In this document: positions 57,203 to 64,000 of the stretch, one piece after another
How positions within the stretch are numbered: position 1 is the first letter of the stretch
Layout: the number at the start of each line of letters is the position of its first letter
Source: Sva-07 sp963728195
GTDB lineage: Bacteria > Actinomycetota > Acidimicrobiia > Acidimicrobiales > Ilumatobacteraceae
NCBI GenBank assembly: GCA_963728195.1
Contig: CAVSIX010000005.1
Location: 124,001 to 188,000 of the forward strand
Length of the DNA stretch: 64,000 nt
Direction: 5' to 3'
Made by a program: the position numbers and the translations under genes
The notes under the pieces: model-generated
Told to the model about the DNA's origin: nothing
Seen by the model: the letters and a program-made list of their open reading frames with translations, nothing else
The model's database searches: none

Positions 57203-58387
57203 TCAGAAGACGATGCCGGCGGCGCGCAGGCCGGCCGGATCGAGACCGAGCGACGTCACGATCTCGTCGGTGTGCTGGCCGAAGCCGGGGGCGTGGTCGC
57301 CGACGCACTGCGGTGTTGCTGACAGGCGCGCCGCGGCTCGCGGTTCGCGCAGCCGACCGGCCTGCGGATGCTGGCGCTCGACGAAGACCTCGTTGTGGAT
57401 CACCTGCGGATCGTCGTGGATCTCCTCGAGCGCGGTGACCGTGGACGCAGGCACGTCGTGTTCGACGGAGCGTGCGGCGAAGTCCTCGACCGAGCACGCT
57501 GCCGCAGCGTCGACCAGCAGTTCGACCATGGCGCTCGTGTTCGCCATGCGCGACATCACGTCGCCGAAGCGTGGGTCGTCGGCGATCTCCGGGCGTCCCA
57601 GAGCCGCACACAGTCCGCGGAACTCCGAATCGGTCACCGGTGACGCCGCCGCGAAGCCGTCGGCCAGGCGGGTCATCGAGTAGTTGGCGGCGATCGTCGG
57701 CGATCGCGTGGCGTCATCGTCGAGCAGCGCGGCGTCCATCGCCGAGTCCGGCCACATGAACGCGATCGCGGTGTCGAGCATCGAGAGCTCGATGTGTTGA
57801 CCACCGGCTCGTCCGGTCGCTCGGGCGAACAGTGCGGCGGTGATCGCTTGGGCCGCCGTGTACGCCGTCGTCTTGTCGCAGATCAGCGTCCGATACAGCG
57901 CCGGCTCGCCGCTGACCGGATCGCCCTGGACGCTGGCGAGGCCCGAGGCTGCCTGGATCACGTTGTCGTACACGCGCCGGCTGCTGTACGGACCGTTCTG
58001 GCCGTAGCCCGAGATCGACGTGTAGATCAGGCCGGGATTGAGTGCGCTGATGTCGGCGTAACCGAGGCCGAGGCGGTCCATCGCACCGGGCCTGAAGTTC
58101 TGGACGAGCACGTCGGCGTCCTCGATCAGGCGGACGACGAGCTCCTTGCCGGCCTGCTGTTTCAGGTCGACCACGATCGAGCGTTTTCCGCGGTTGTTGT
58201 TGGCGAAGATGCCGGTCATGCCGCCCTTGTTCGTACCGAGGAAACGCATGATGTCGCCGAGGCCCGGCGACTCGACCTTGATGACGTCGGCACCTTGATC
58301 GGCGAGCATCATCGCTGCGAGCGGACCGGAGATCATCACCGACAAATCGACCACCTTGATGCCGTCGAGCGGCCCGCTGTTCGCCAT
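57203..58387 (-). CDS. CaiB/BaiF family CoA-transferase
   Basis: Family III CoA-transferase, 394 residues, moving CoA between carboxylic acids. GIKVVDLSVMISGPLAAMML, ADVIKVESPGLGD, NNRGKRSIVVDLK, LVQNFRPGAMDRLGLGY (with the Asp nucleophile position nearby), YTSISGYGQNGPY and HIELSMLDTAIAFM are typical. Substrate unknown; fits with the acyl-CoA dehydrogenase and acyl-CoA ligase in the window as general acyl-CoA metabolism. ATG 58387. Divergent from the CobW gene with 40 bp between. Confidence 0.9.
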   Translation of the reverse strand: MANSGPLDGIKVVDLSVMISGPLAAMMLADQGADVIKVESPGLGDIMRFLGTNKGGMTGIFANNNRGKRSIVVDLKQQAGKELVVRLIEDADVLVQNFRPGAMDRLGLGYADISALNPGLIYTSISGYGQNGPYSSRRVYDNVIQAASGLASVQGDPVSGEPALYRTLICDKTTAYTAAQAITAALFARATGRAGGQHIELSMLDTAIAFMWPDSAMDAALLDDDATRSPTIAANYSMTRLADGFAAASPVTDSEFRGLCAALGRPEIADDPRFGDVMSRMANTSAMVELLVDAAAACSVEDFAARSVEHDVPASTVTALEEIHDDPQVIHNEVFVERQHPQAGRLREPRAAARLSATPQCVGDHAPGFGQHTDEIVTSLGLDPAGLRAAGIVF

Positions 58388-58427
58388 GCGGGCATGCTTG
58401 CACCTGGGTGGGTGGCATCATGCAGAC

Positions 58428-59336
58428 GTGCTGCGCGAGCCGATCCCGCTGACGGTCATCGGCGGCTACCTCGGCTCGGGCAAGACCACGTTGCTCAACC
58501 ACGTGTTGCGCCATCCGGGCGGCCGGCGCATCGGCGTGATCGTCAACGACTTCGGCTCGCTGGCGATCGACGCAGCGCTCGTCGCCGATGCCGCCCGAGA
58601 CGGGCTGATCAGCCTGCCGAACGGGTGCGTGTGCTGCACGGTCGGTGCCGGGCTCCACGAGGCACTGGAAACGCTGACGTCGAGCGAGTCGCCCCCGGAC
58701 CACATCGTGATCGAGGTGAGTGGCGTCGCCGACCCTGCGGCCGCCGCCGGATGGGCGACCGTGCCGCCGTTCGAACCCGGCGGCGTGATCGTGCTCGCAG
58801 ACGCGACGTCGGTCGTGCGGCGATCACGTGACCGATACGTCGGCGCCGAGGTGGTCCGCCAGATCGTCGGTGCTGACCTGGTCGTCGTGACGAAGACCGA
58901 TGCGTGCAGCGCCGGCGACGTGGCGGACATCGAGCGATGGGTGGCGACGACGAGTGGCGGAGCGCCGACGATTCGGGTCGTCGACGGACGGGTGCCGCCG
59001 GAGGTGGTCCTCGGACTTCGCGCGCCGCGGATGGCGCCCGCCGGTGGTGCGACCGATGCACCGCACGACGACCGCTACGAGTCGTGGTCCTGGACGTCGA
59101 CGCACGCCGTGGATCGTGATTCGCTCGACCGGCTTCTCGGCGCACTGCCGGCCGACGTCCTGCGGGTGAAGGGCAGGGTGCAGCTCGACGACGGCTCGTG
59201 GGTGCTCGTCCAGGTCGTCGGACGCCGGGTGCACGTGACGCCGACGGCGCCCGCCGAATCGTCCGAACTCGTCGCAATCGCCCTGCGCCTCGAGGGTCGA
59301 TCCGCCCCATCTCCGTTTGCGTTGCATTTCGGGTGA
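58428..59336 (+). CDS. CobW/P47K family GTPase (metallochaperone)
   Basis: Metal-delivering GTPase of 302 residues. Walker A is GGYLGSGKTTLLNHVL, the metal-binding C-x-C-C is in NGCVCCTVGAG, the Walker B/switch region is IVIEVSGVADP and the guanine site is VVTKTDAC. The CobW_C domain lies at about 200-290. Likely metal is Zn or Co; no target enzyme is evident nearby. GTG 58428 is preceded by CATCAT (58416-58421), 6 nt. The last residues (PFALHFG) and stop are encoded by the nested hairpin element. Confidence 0.88.
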   Translation: MLREPIPLTVIGGYLGSGKTTLLNHVLRHPGGRRIGVIVNDFGSLAIDAALVADAARDGLISLPNGCVCCTVGAGLHEALETLTSSESPPDHIVIEVSGVADPAAAAGWATVPPFEPGGVIVLADATSVVRRSRDRYVGAEVVRQIVGADLVVVTKTDACSAGDVADIERWVATTSGGAPTIRVVDGRVPPEVVLGLRAPRMAPAGGATDAPHDDRYESWSWTSTHAVDRDSLDRLLGALPADVLRVKGRVQLDDGSWVLVQVVGRRVHVTPTAPAESSELVAIALRLEGRSAPSPFALHFG

Positions 59337-59367
59337 CCCGCCCCACCGAATTCCGTACGCAAACGGA
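59312..59367. repeat. Nested double-hairpin element, copy 2
   Basis: TCCGTTTGCGT (59312-59322) pairs perfectly with ACGCAAACGGA (59357-59367), 11 bp, enclosing an imperfect inner pair TTCGGGTG / CCCACCGAA. It overlaps the CobW stop (59334-59336) and lies between two convergent genes. Same family as 43282-43352 and 61071-61122. Confidence 0.85.
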
Positions 59368-59381
59368 ATGGTCGGGGGCGC

Positions 59382-61040
59382 TCAGGGGTGGGCGGCTTCG
59401 AACGGCGTGCCGCCGACGACGGTGCCCCACACGCCGATGTCCTTGATCGCCATCGGGTCGACGGTGAGCGGGTCGTCCTCGAGGACGGTGAAGTCCGCTG
59501 CCTTGGCGCACTCGATCGTGCCGAACTCCGCATCGAGGTGCATCTGGTATGCGGAGCCGAGCGTCACGGCGCGCAAGGCCGACGCGGCCGAGATCCGTTC
59601 GTGCTCGCCGAGCACGCGGCCCGACGGGGTCACCCGGTTGACCGCACACCACATCGTGTGCAGGTGTCCGAGCGGCGTGACGTTGGCGTCGGAATGCAGC
59701 GAGAACGACACGCCTTCACGCTGTGCGGTCGCGGCGGCCTCCATTCGTCGCGCCCGTTCGGGGCCGACGGTGATGTCGTGGTGCTGATCGCCCCAGTACC
59801 AGAGGTGGTTGGCGAAGATGTTCGCACACATGCCGAGCTTCGCCATCCGCCGGAACTGAGCCGCCGAGGTCAGCTGGCAGTGCTGCACCGTGTGTCGATG
59901 GTCGAGCCACGGGTGCTCGACCACCAGCTGCTCGACGGTGTCGATCCACGCGTCGATGGTGAGGTCGCCGTTGCAGTGCGCGTGGATGTTGATCCCTCGC
60001 TCGTGGAACGGCCGGCAGATGTCGAAGAGCTGCTCAGGTGGAACCATCCACTGGCCGTGGTCGGTGCCGGTGTAATACCCCGGCCAGCCCATCTTCGCGG
60101 TGAAGCCCTGGATCGAGCCGTCGAGCACCAGCTTGAGGCCCGCCGTGCGCAGCTTGTCGGTGTCGGCGGCGGCGAGCCGGAGCAGTGCCTCCGCTGCGTC
60201 CACCCAGTCGGTGCTGCCGGGCGGGAGTGCATGCCAGTGCCGCTGCGCCAGGCGCGCCGGGAACTCCGCGCGATCGACGACCTCGTGCAAGATGTCCTGC
60301 TCTGCTGGTCGTGTCAGGCCGGACGATCCGAGGTCGCACAACATGGTGATGCCGGTGTTCGCGCAGATCTGACCCAAGGCCTCGATCGCCCTGGGGTCGC
60401 TGAGCAGCCGGAAGATGACACTGACGCCCGACCGGGCCAACGCGATCGCCGGTAACTCCTGCAGCTCGCCGTTCGGTTCGCCGTTCGCGTCACGGGCTAC
60501 GCCGGGGGTGGTCGCGCTGCGGTCGATCCCGTGGCGTTCGAGCATCGCGGTGTTGACCGTGGCGAGATGGGCGCTGGCGTGGAACACGAAGATCGGCCGG
60601 TCGGTCGACACCCGGTCGAGGTCGTCACGAGTGAGACGTTTCTCGTCGGTGAAGTAGATCGGGTCGAACCCGCCGACCACGATCGGTTCCGAGGATCCGG
60701 ACGTCTCGGCATCGAGCGCTCGCAGACGATCGAGCAGTGCGTCGTAGGTGCGGATGCCCGGGGAGGTTCCGCCGTCGACGCGGTGCCGGTCGAACCACCC
60801 CACGTACGGGATCATCGAGAAGACGCCTTCGAGCGTGTGGGCGTGCGCCTCGATCATCCCGGGCACGAGGACGTGCTCGGCGAAGCGCCGATCGACATCG
60901 TGGGCGCCCCAACTGCGGCACTCGTCGAGCGACCCGGCGGCGAGGATCCGGCCGTCACGCACGGCCACGGCATCGACGACGGGTTGCGAGGGATCCATCG
61001 TGACGATCGATCGGGCCGTATACACCGTGACATGGCTCAT
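59382..61040 (-). CDS. Metal-dependent amidohydrolase (YtcJ-like)
   Basis: 552-residue TIM-barrel hydrolase. An N-terminal beta-sandwich (VTVYTARSIVTMDPSQPVVD) leads to LVPGMIEAHAHTLEG with the His-x-His metal pair. Further ligand regions are GINIHAHCNGDLTIDAW, HRHTVQHCQLTSAAQF and FSLHSDANVTPLGH (Asp). DPLTVDPMAIKDIGV closes the sandwich. The YtcJ/LAF3 group has unknown substrates. ATG 61040 is chosen because minus-strand TACGGT (61047-61052) lies 6 nt before it; an upstream in-frame start at 61103 would run through the hairpin repeat. Confidence 0.88.
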   Translation of the reverse strand: MSHVTVYTARSIVTMDPSQPVVDAVAVRDGRILAAGSLDECRSWGAHDVDRRFAEHVLVPGMIEAHAHTLEGVFSMIPYVGWFDRHRVDGGTSPGIRTYDALLDRLRALDAETSGSSEPIVVGGFDPIYFTDEKRLTRDDLDRVSTDRPIFVFHASAHLATVNTAMLERHGIDRSATTPGVARDANGEPNGELQELPAIALARSGVSVIFRLLSDPRAIEALGQICANTGITMLCDLGSSGLTRPAEQDILHEVVDRAEFPARLAQRHWHALPPGSTDWVDAAEALLRLAAADTDKLRTAGLKLVLDGSIQGFTAKMGWPGYYTGTDHGQWMVPPEQLFDICRPFHERGINIHAHCNGDLTIDAWIDTVEQLVVEHPWLDHRHTVQHCQLTSAAQFRRMAKLGMCANIFANHLWYWGDQHHDITVGPERARRMEAAATAQREGVSFSLHSDANVTPLGHLHTMWCAVNRVTPSGRVLGEHERISAASALRAVTLGSAYQMHLDAEFGTIECAKAADFTVLEDDPLTVDPMAIKDIGVWGTVVGGTPFEAAHP

Positions 61041-61046
61041 CGCCCG

Positions 61047-61052
61047 ACCGTA
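61047..61052 (-). promoter_or_regulatory. Candidate -10 hexamer of a leaderless promoter (amidohydrolase)
   Basis: TACGGT on the minus strand, 6 nt before the ATG at 61040. Confidence 0.5.
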
Positions 61053-61070
61053 CTTGGGCCCAGCAATCGC

Positions 61071-61122
61071 CGCTTGTGTCGGCATTTCGGTGGGCCGAAC
61101 CACCGAAGCTGTGACGCAAACG
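61071..61122. repeat. Nested double-hairpin element, copy 3
   Basis: Outer arms CGCTTGTGT (61071-61079) and ACGCAAACG (61114-61122) pair with one mismatch and one G-T; inner arms TTCGGTGG and CCACCGAA are perfect over 8 bp. It lies between the LLM oxidoreductase stop and the amidohydrolase start, both leftward. Confidence 0.8.
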
Positions 61123-61140
61123 TCGAATTTCCGGCGGGGG

Positions 61141-62079
61141 TCAGGCGAGGCGGGGGGCGACCTCGGTGGCGATCAGGTCGAGGTGGTCGAGGTCGGCGAG
61201 GTCGAGCACCTGCAGGTAGATCCGCTCGGCGCCGACGTCGGCCCACGAACGAATCCGTTCGGCCACCTCGTCGGGGGTTCCGGCCAGCCCGTTCTCGCGG
61301 AGTTCGCCCGGCTCGCGTCCGATCTTCGCGGCGCGCCGCTCCACCTCTGACTCGTCGGCGCCACAGCACGCGACCAGCGCCGCCGAGAACGTCATCGTGG
61401 CCGGGTCCCGGTCGACCGCCTCGCACGCGGCACGAACCCGCCCCGTCTGCTCGGTGAAGAAGCTCTGCGACACGAACGGCGTGTTGAACTCCGACGCGAA
61501 CCGTGCGGCCAGCGCCGGCGTCTTCGTCGGGCCGCCACCGCCGATGATGATCGGCAGCGGCGACTGCACGGGCTTCGGGAGGCCTGGCGACGCCGTGACG
61601 GGATAGTGACCGCCGGGCGACTCGAACGTGTCGCCGGTCGGCATCGACCACATGCCGGTGATGATCTCCAGCTGCTCCTGCAGCCGGTCGAACCGCTCGG
61701 CGAGGGGCGGGAACGGGATTCCGTAGGCCTCGTGCTCCTGCTCGTACCAGCCGGCCCCGAGGCCCAACTCGACTCGCCCGGCGGACATGTCGTCGACCTG
61801 CGCCACGCTGATCGCCAACGGCCCGGGGTACCGGAACGTCGCCGACGTCACCAGCGTGCCGAGCCGGATCCTGGAGGTCTCGCGGGCGATCCCGCCGAGC
61901 GTCACCCACGCGTCGGTGGGGCCGGGCAGCCCGTCGCCGCCGCCCATCGCGAGGAAGTGGTCACTGCGGAAGAAGGCACCGAATCCGAGGTGCTCGGCTC
62001 GGAGGGCGACGGCGAGGAGCTGTCCGTAGGAGGCGCCCTGTTGCGGTTCGGTGAAGATGCGGAGGTCGGCGAGGTCCAT
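61141..62079 (-). CDS. LLM-class F420-dependent oxidoreductase
   Basis: Luciferase-like TIM-barrel oxidoreductase of 312 residues, probably using reduced F420 (FMN is the alternative). AEHLGFGAFFRSDHFLAMGG, RIRLGTLVTSATFRYPGPLA, ELGLGAGWYEQEHEAYGIPF and PIIIGGGGPTKTPALAARFA match the group. cofC in the same window shows that the organism makes F420. ATG 62079 is supported by minus-strand TACCCT (62086-62091), 6 nt away. Substrate unknown. Divergent from the PLP decarboxylase. Confidence 0.9.
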   Translation of the reverse strand: MDLADLRIFTEPQQGASYGQLLAVALRAEHLGFGAFFRSDHFLAMGGGDGLPGPTDAWVTLGGIARETSRIRLGTLVTSATFRYPGPLAISVAQVDDMSAGRVELGLGAGWYEQEHEAYGIPFPPLAERFDRLQEQLEIITGMWSMPTGDTFESPGGHYPVTASPGLPKPVQSPLPIIIGGGGPTKTPALAARFASEFNTPFVSQSFFTEQTGRVRAACEAVDRDPATMTFSAALVACCGADESEVERRAAKIGREPGELRENGLAGTPDEVAERIRSWADVGAERIYLQVLDLADLDHLDLIATEVAPRLA

Positions 62080-62085
62080 GCCTGC

Positions 62086-62104
62086 AGGGTAGAGGTGCGA
62101 CACT
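62086..62104. promoter_or_regulatory. Divergent leaderless promoter pair
   Basis: Minus strand TACCCT (62091-62086) is 6 nt before the LLM ATG; plus strand GACACT (62099-62104) is 6 nt before the decarboxylase ATG. The two starts are only 31 bp apart, so both promoters must share this sequence. Confidence 0.5.
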
Positions 62105-62110
62105 GGTGCG

Positions 62111-63367
62111 ATGGCAGCTCTCCACCACGACCGCCGTTCCGTCGACGATGTGATCGCCGATCTCACCGACAAGCGCGTCGACGACGTCAAGTGGGCCGAT
62201 GGCCGCACGTTCGGGATGGTCTACGACGGTGGGCCGGCGGTGCACGAGGTCGCGGAACGCGCTGCGCGGTTGTATCTCCACGAGAACGCGCTCAACACCA
62301 AGGCCTTCCCGTCGCTCGGCCAGATCCAGTCCGAGGTCGTCGGCTGGACCGCTGGGCTGCTCCACGGCGACGATGCGGTCGCCGGCTTCCTCACCAGCGG
62401 CGGTACGGAGTCGATCCTGTGCGGCGTCCTCGCCGCCCGCGAACGCGGGCGCGCCGAGCGAGGCATCACCGAGCCGGAGATGGTCGTCGCGGAATCGGCC
62501 CACGCCGCGTTCCACAAGGCGGCGCACAACTTCGGCCTGACGCTGCACTCGGTGCCGGTGAGTGCCGATTGGACGGCCGACGTCGACGCGATGGCCGCGC
62601 GCTGCAACGACAACACGGTGCTCGTCGTCGGGTCCGCCCCGCAGTATCCGCAGGGAGTCCAGGACGACATCCCGGCGGTCGCCGCGCTCGCCGCATCGAT
62701 CGGCGCCAACTGCCACGTCGACGCCTGCATGGGTGGCTTCGTGTTGCCGTTCGCCGAGATGCTCGGCCGCGAGGTGAAGCCGTGGGACTTCCGAGTCGAC
62801 GGTGTCACGACGATCTCGGCCGACATCCACAAACTGGGATATGCGCCAAAGGGCGTGTCGGTGATCCTCCACCGCACCAAGGAGTCACGCGCCTATCAGA
62901 CGTTCGTCTTCGACGGCTGGCTCGGCGGGTTCTACGCATCGCCGAACATGCAGGGAACGCGCTCGGGCCTGCCGATGGCGTGCGCCTGGGCGGTGATGTC
63001 CCACCTCGGCGTCGAGGGATATCTCGACCTGACGAAGCAGACGCTCGCCAACGCCGACGCCTTCCGCACGGGTGTCGCCGCGATCGACGGCATCCGTGTG
63101 CTCGGCGACGGTCGGTTCCACCTGGTCGCGATGGCCGCCGATCCGGTGTTCGAGCCCGAGATCGACATGTTCGCGCTCGGCGACGCCCTGCTCGCCAGGG
63201 GCTGGTACCACGACCGCCAGGGCCCGCCCGACAACCTCCACTCGACGATCAGCAACACCAACACCGGGGTGATCGATCAGTACCTGGTCGATCTCGCCGA
63301 GTGTGTGGCGTCCGTGGTCGGCACCCGCACCGACGACCGCAGCACCAACTACGCCACCCTCGAATGA
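62111..63367 (+). CDS. PLP-dependent decarboxylase/sphingosine-1-phosphate lyase-like enzyme
   Basis: Fold-type I PLP enzyme of 418 residues. FLTSGGTESILCGVLAAR binds the phosphate, HVDACMGGFVLPFAE holds the PLP-contacting Asp, and SADIHKLGYAPKGVSV carries the Schiff-base Lys. The pattern is closest to the sphingosine-1-phosphate lyase/group II decarboxylase branch. Bacterial members act on phosphorylated sphingoid bases, tyrosine or glutamate; which one is not decided. ATG 62111. Faces repeat locus E. Confidence 0.87.
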   Translation: MAALHHDRRSVDDVIADLTDKRVDDVKWADGRTFGMVYDGGPAVHEVAERAARLYLHENALNTKAFPSLGQIQSEVVGWTAGLLHGDDAVAGFLTSGGTESILCGVLAARERGRAERGITEPEMVVAESAHAAFHKAAHNFGLTLHSVPVSADWTADVDAMAARCNDNTVLVVGSAPQYPQGVQDDIPAVAALAASIGANCHVDACMGGFVLPFAEMLGREVKPWDFRVDGVTTISADIHKLGYAPKGVSVILHRTKESRAYQTFVFDGWLGGFYASPNMQGTRSGLPMACAWAVMSHLGVEGYLDLTKQTLANADAFRTGVAAIDGIRVLGDGRFHLVAMAADPVFEPEIDMFALGDALLARGWYHDRQGPPDNLHSTISNTNTGVIDQYLVDLAECVASVVGTRTDDRSTNYATLE

Positions 63368-63379
63368 CCTCCCCGGTTG

Positions 63380-63480
63380 CGATGAGCCAACAGTCGGTAT
63401 TCGGTCGGTTCGCTCATCGCTGGCGACGGCGCATCGGTTGCGATGAGCCAACAGTCGGTATTCGGTCGGTTCGCTCATCG
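63380..63480. repeat. Two tandem 40-bp palindromic units, 61-bp period (locus E)
   Basis: Units at 63380-63419 and 63441-63480 are identical. Left arm CGATGAGCCAAC has one mismatch to the right arm GTTCGCTCATCG, shared by both copies. The 21-bp spacer is 63420-63440. It fills the gap between two convergent genes. Confidence 0.93.
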
Positions 63481-63506
63481 CTGGGGCATCGCCGGCCGAG
63501 CGGCGG

Positions 63507-64000
63507 TCAGTGGACCTGGCGGGTGGCGTCGCTCCAGAACGGCTCGCGGAGCTTGAACTTCTGGAGCTTGCCGGTCGCTGTGCGTGCCAGCTCGTCGCGG
63601 AACTCGACGCGCTTGGGGCACTTGTAGCCGGCCAACTTGGTCTTGGTGAACGAGATCAGATCCGCTTCTGACAGCGAACTCCCCGGTGCCGTCACCACCA
63701 GCGCAGTGACCAGCTCACCCCACTTCTCGTCGGGGATGCCGATCACCGCCACCTCGGTCACCTCGGGATGTTGGAAGATCGCATCCTCCACCTCGATCGA
63801 CGACACGTTCTCGCCCCCGGTGATGATCACGTCCTTCTTGCGGTCCGAGATCGTCACGTAGTTGTCGTCGTCGATCAGCCCGCCGTCGCCGGTGTGGAAG
63901 AACCCGTCGTGGATGGCAGCGTCGGTCTGGTCGGGCTGCTCCCAGTAGCCCTCCATCACCATGTTGCCGCGGGCGAGGATCTCGCCGTCGCGGCTGACCG
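63507..64000 (-). CDS. AMP-dependent acyl-CoA synthetase/ligase (C-terminal part, truncated by window edge)
   Basis: ATP-driven activation of a carboxylic acid to its CoA thioester. The visible ~164 residues are the end of the N-domain and the C-terminal lid: GFFHTGDGGLIDDDNYVTIS, DRKKDVIITGGENVSSIEVE (hinge and A8 region), IPDEKWGELVTALV and the catalytic Lys in RTATGKLQKFKL. The frame stays open to base 64000 (SRDGEILARGNMVMEGYW just before), so the N-terminus lies beyond the window. Likely medium- or long-chain fatty acid substrate by family resemblance. Confidence 0.9.
   Translation of the reverse strand, partial: VSRDGEILARGNMVMEGYWEQPDQTDAAIHDGFFHTGDGGLIDDDNYVTISDRKKDVIITGGENVSSIEVEDAIFQHPEVTEVAVIGIPDEKWGELVTALVVTAPGSSLSEADLISFTKTKLAGYKCPKRVEFRDELARTATGKLQKFKLREPFWSDATRQVH

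Noticed and set aside
1..64000. tRNA, rRNA, riboswitch or insertion-sequence features
   Set aside because: I looked for tRNA-like cloverleaf ends, conserved riboswitch cores and transposase motifs and saw none; absence is by eye only and a covariance search could still find one.

Overview
The window is GC-rich DNA from an actinobacterium. Gene content points to the class Acidimicrobiia (an Ilumatobacter-like organism), although this is an inference and no rRNA is present. Lineage clues are a WhiB regulator, a PafB/PafC pair, polyphosphate glucokinase, an F420 pathway gene (cofC) with an F420-type luciferase-like oxidoreductase, a mycoredoxin-like protein, an HU protein paired with a PAKKA-repeat protein, and many GTG starts. 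Genes are densely packed and ordinary metabolism dominates. I see no prophage, transposase, CRISPR array, tRNA or rRNA.

Layout. 1-8.3 kb: end of a Lys-rich protein, acyl-CoA dehydrogenase, ppgK, CaCA antiporter, XRE regulator, M20 peptidase, patatin and glycerophosphodiesterase. 8.4-15.3 kb: argG, a membrane protein, GT2 glycosyltransferase, L,D-transpeptidase, alpha/beta hydrolase and a lipoprotein zinc peptidase. 15.4-20.5 kb: a complete branched-chain amino-acid type ABC operon (livG-F-H-M plus binding protein). 20.6-28.3 kb: lipoprotein, RarD-like transporter, pgl-pgi, a CsoR-family sensor, aldehyde dehydrogenase and pafBC. 28.3-36.3 kb: exonuclease, whiB, PIN-PhoH, HU plus its PAKKA partner, PIG-L deacetylase, cofC, gpsA, an unknown gene and rnhB. 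36.3-43.3 kb: a secreted protein and a 1803-residue SARP/kinase-like/STAND NTPase/WD40 giant. 43.3-48.6 kb: the leftward set cbs-metB-otsA-otsB and a mycoredoxin. 48.7-55.8 kb: secreted/membrane unknowns, an M24 peptidase, and the NHEJ pair ku-ligD polymerase. 55.8-64 kb: beta-lactamase-fold lipoprotein, CaiB CoA-transferase, CobW GTPase, amidohydrolase, LLM oxidoreductase, PLP decarboxylase and the end of an acyl-CoA ligase.

Genes that work together: ppgK, pgi and pgl feed glucose-6-phosphate into central metabolism; otsAB turns it into trehalose; cbs-metB interconvert homocysteine, cystathionine and cysteine; ku with the LigD polymerase repairs breaks by end joining; cofC supports F420-dependent enzymes such as the LLM oxidoreductase.

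The most unusual signals are non-coding. (1) At five intergenic sites a 40-bp imperfect palindrome (arms CGATGAGCGAAC / GTTCGCTCATCG) occurs as 2-3 copies with a repeat period of exactly 61 bp. The 21-bp spacers differ between sites but keep their length. A sixth site has a related GTGTGAGCG / CGCTCACAC palindrome, two copies of which are also 61 bp apart. (2) A different nested double-hairpin element (outer arms like CGTTTGCGT / ACGCAAACG) occurs three times at gene ends and supplies stop codons to two genes. (3) About twenty genes have a hexamer of the form xAxxxT (mostly TAxxxT) 6-9 nt before the start codon, which suggests widespread leaderless transcription. On the protein side the notable items are the split HU/PAKKA pair, a CsoR-family repressor whose cysteine pattern looks like the persulfide sensor CstR, and the SARP-kinase-STAND-WD40 fusion with a degenerate kinase catalytic loop.
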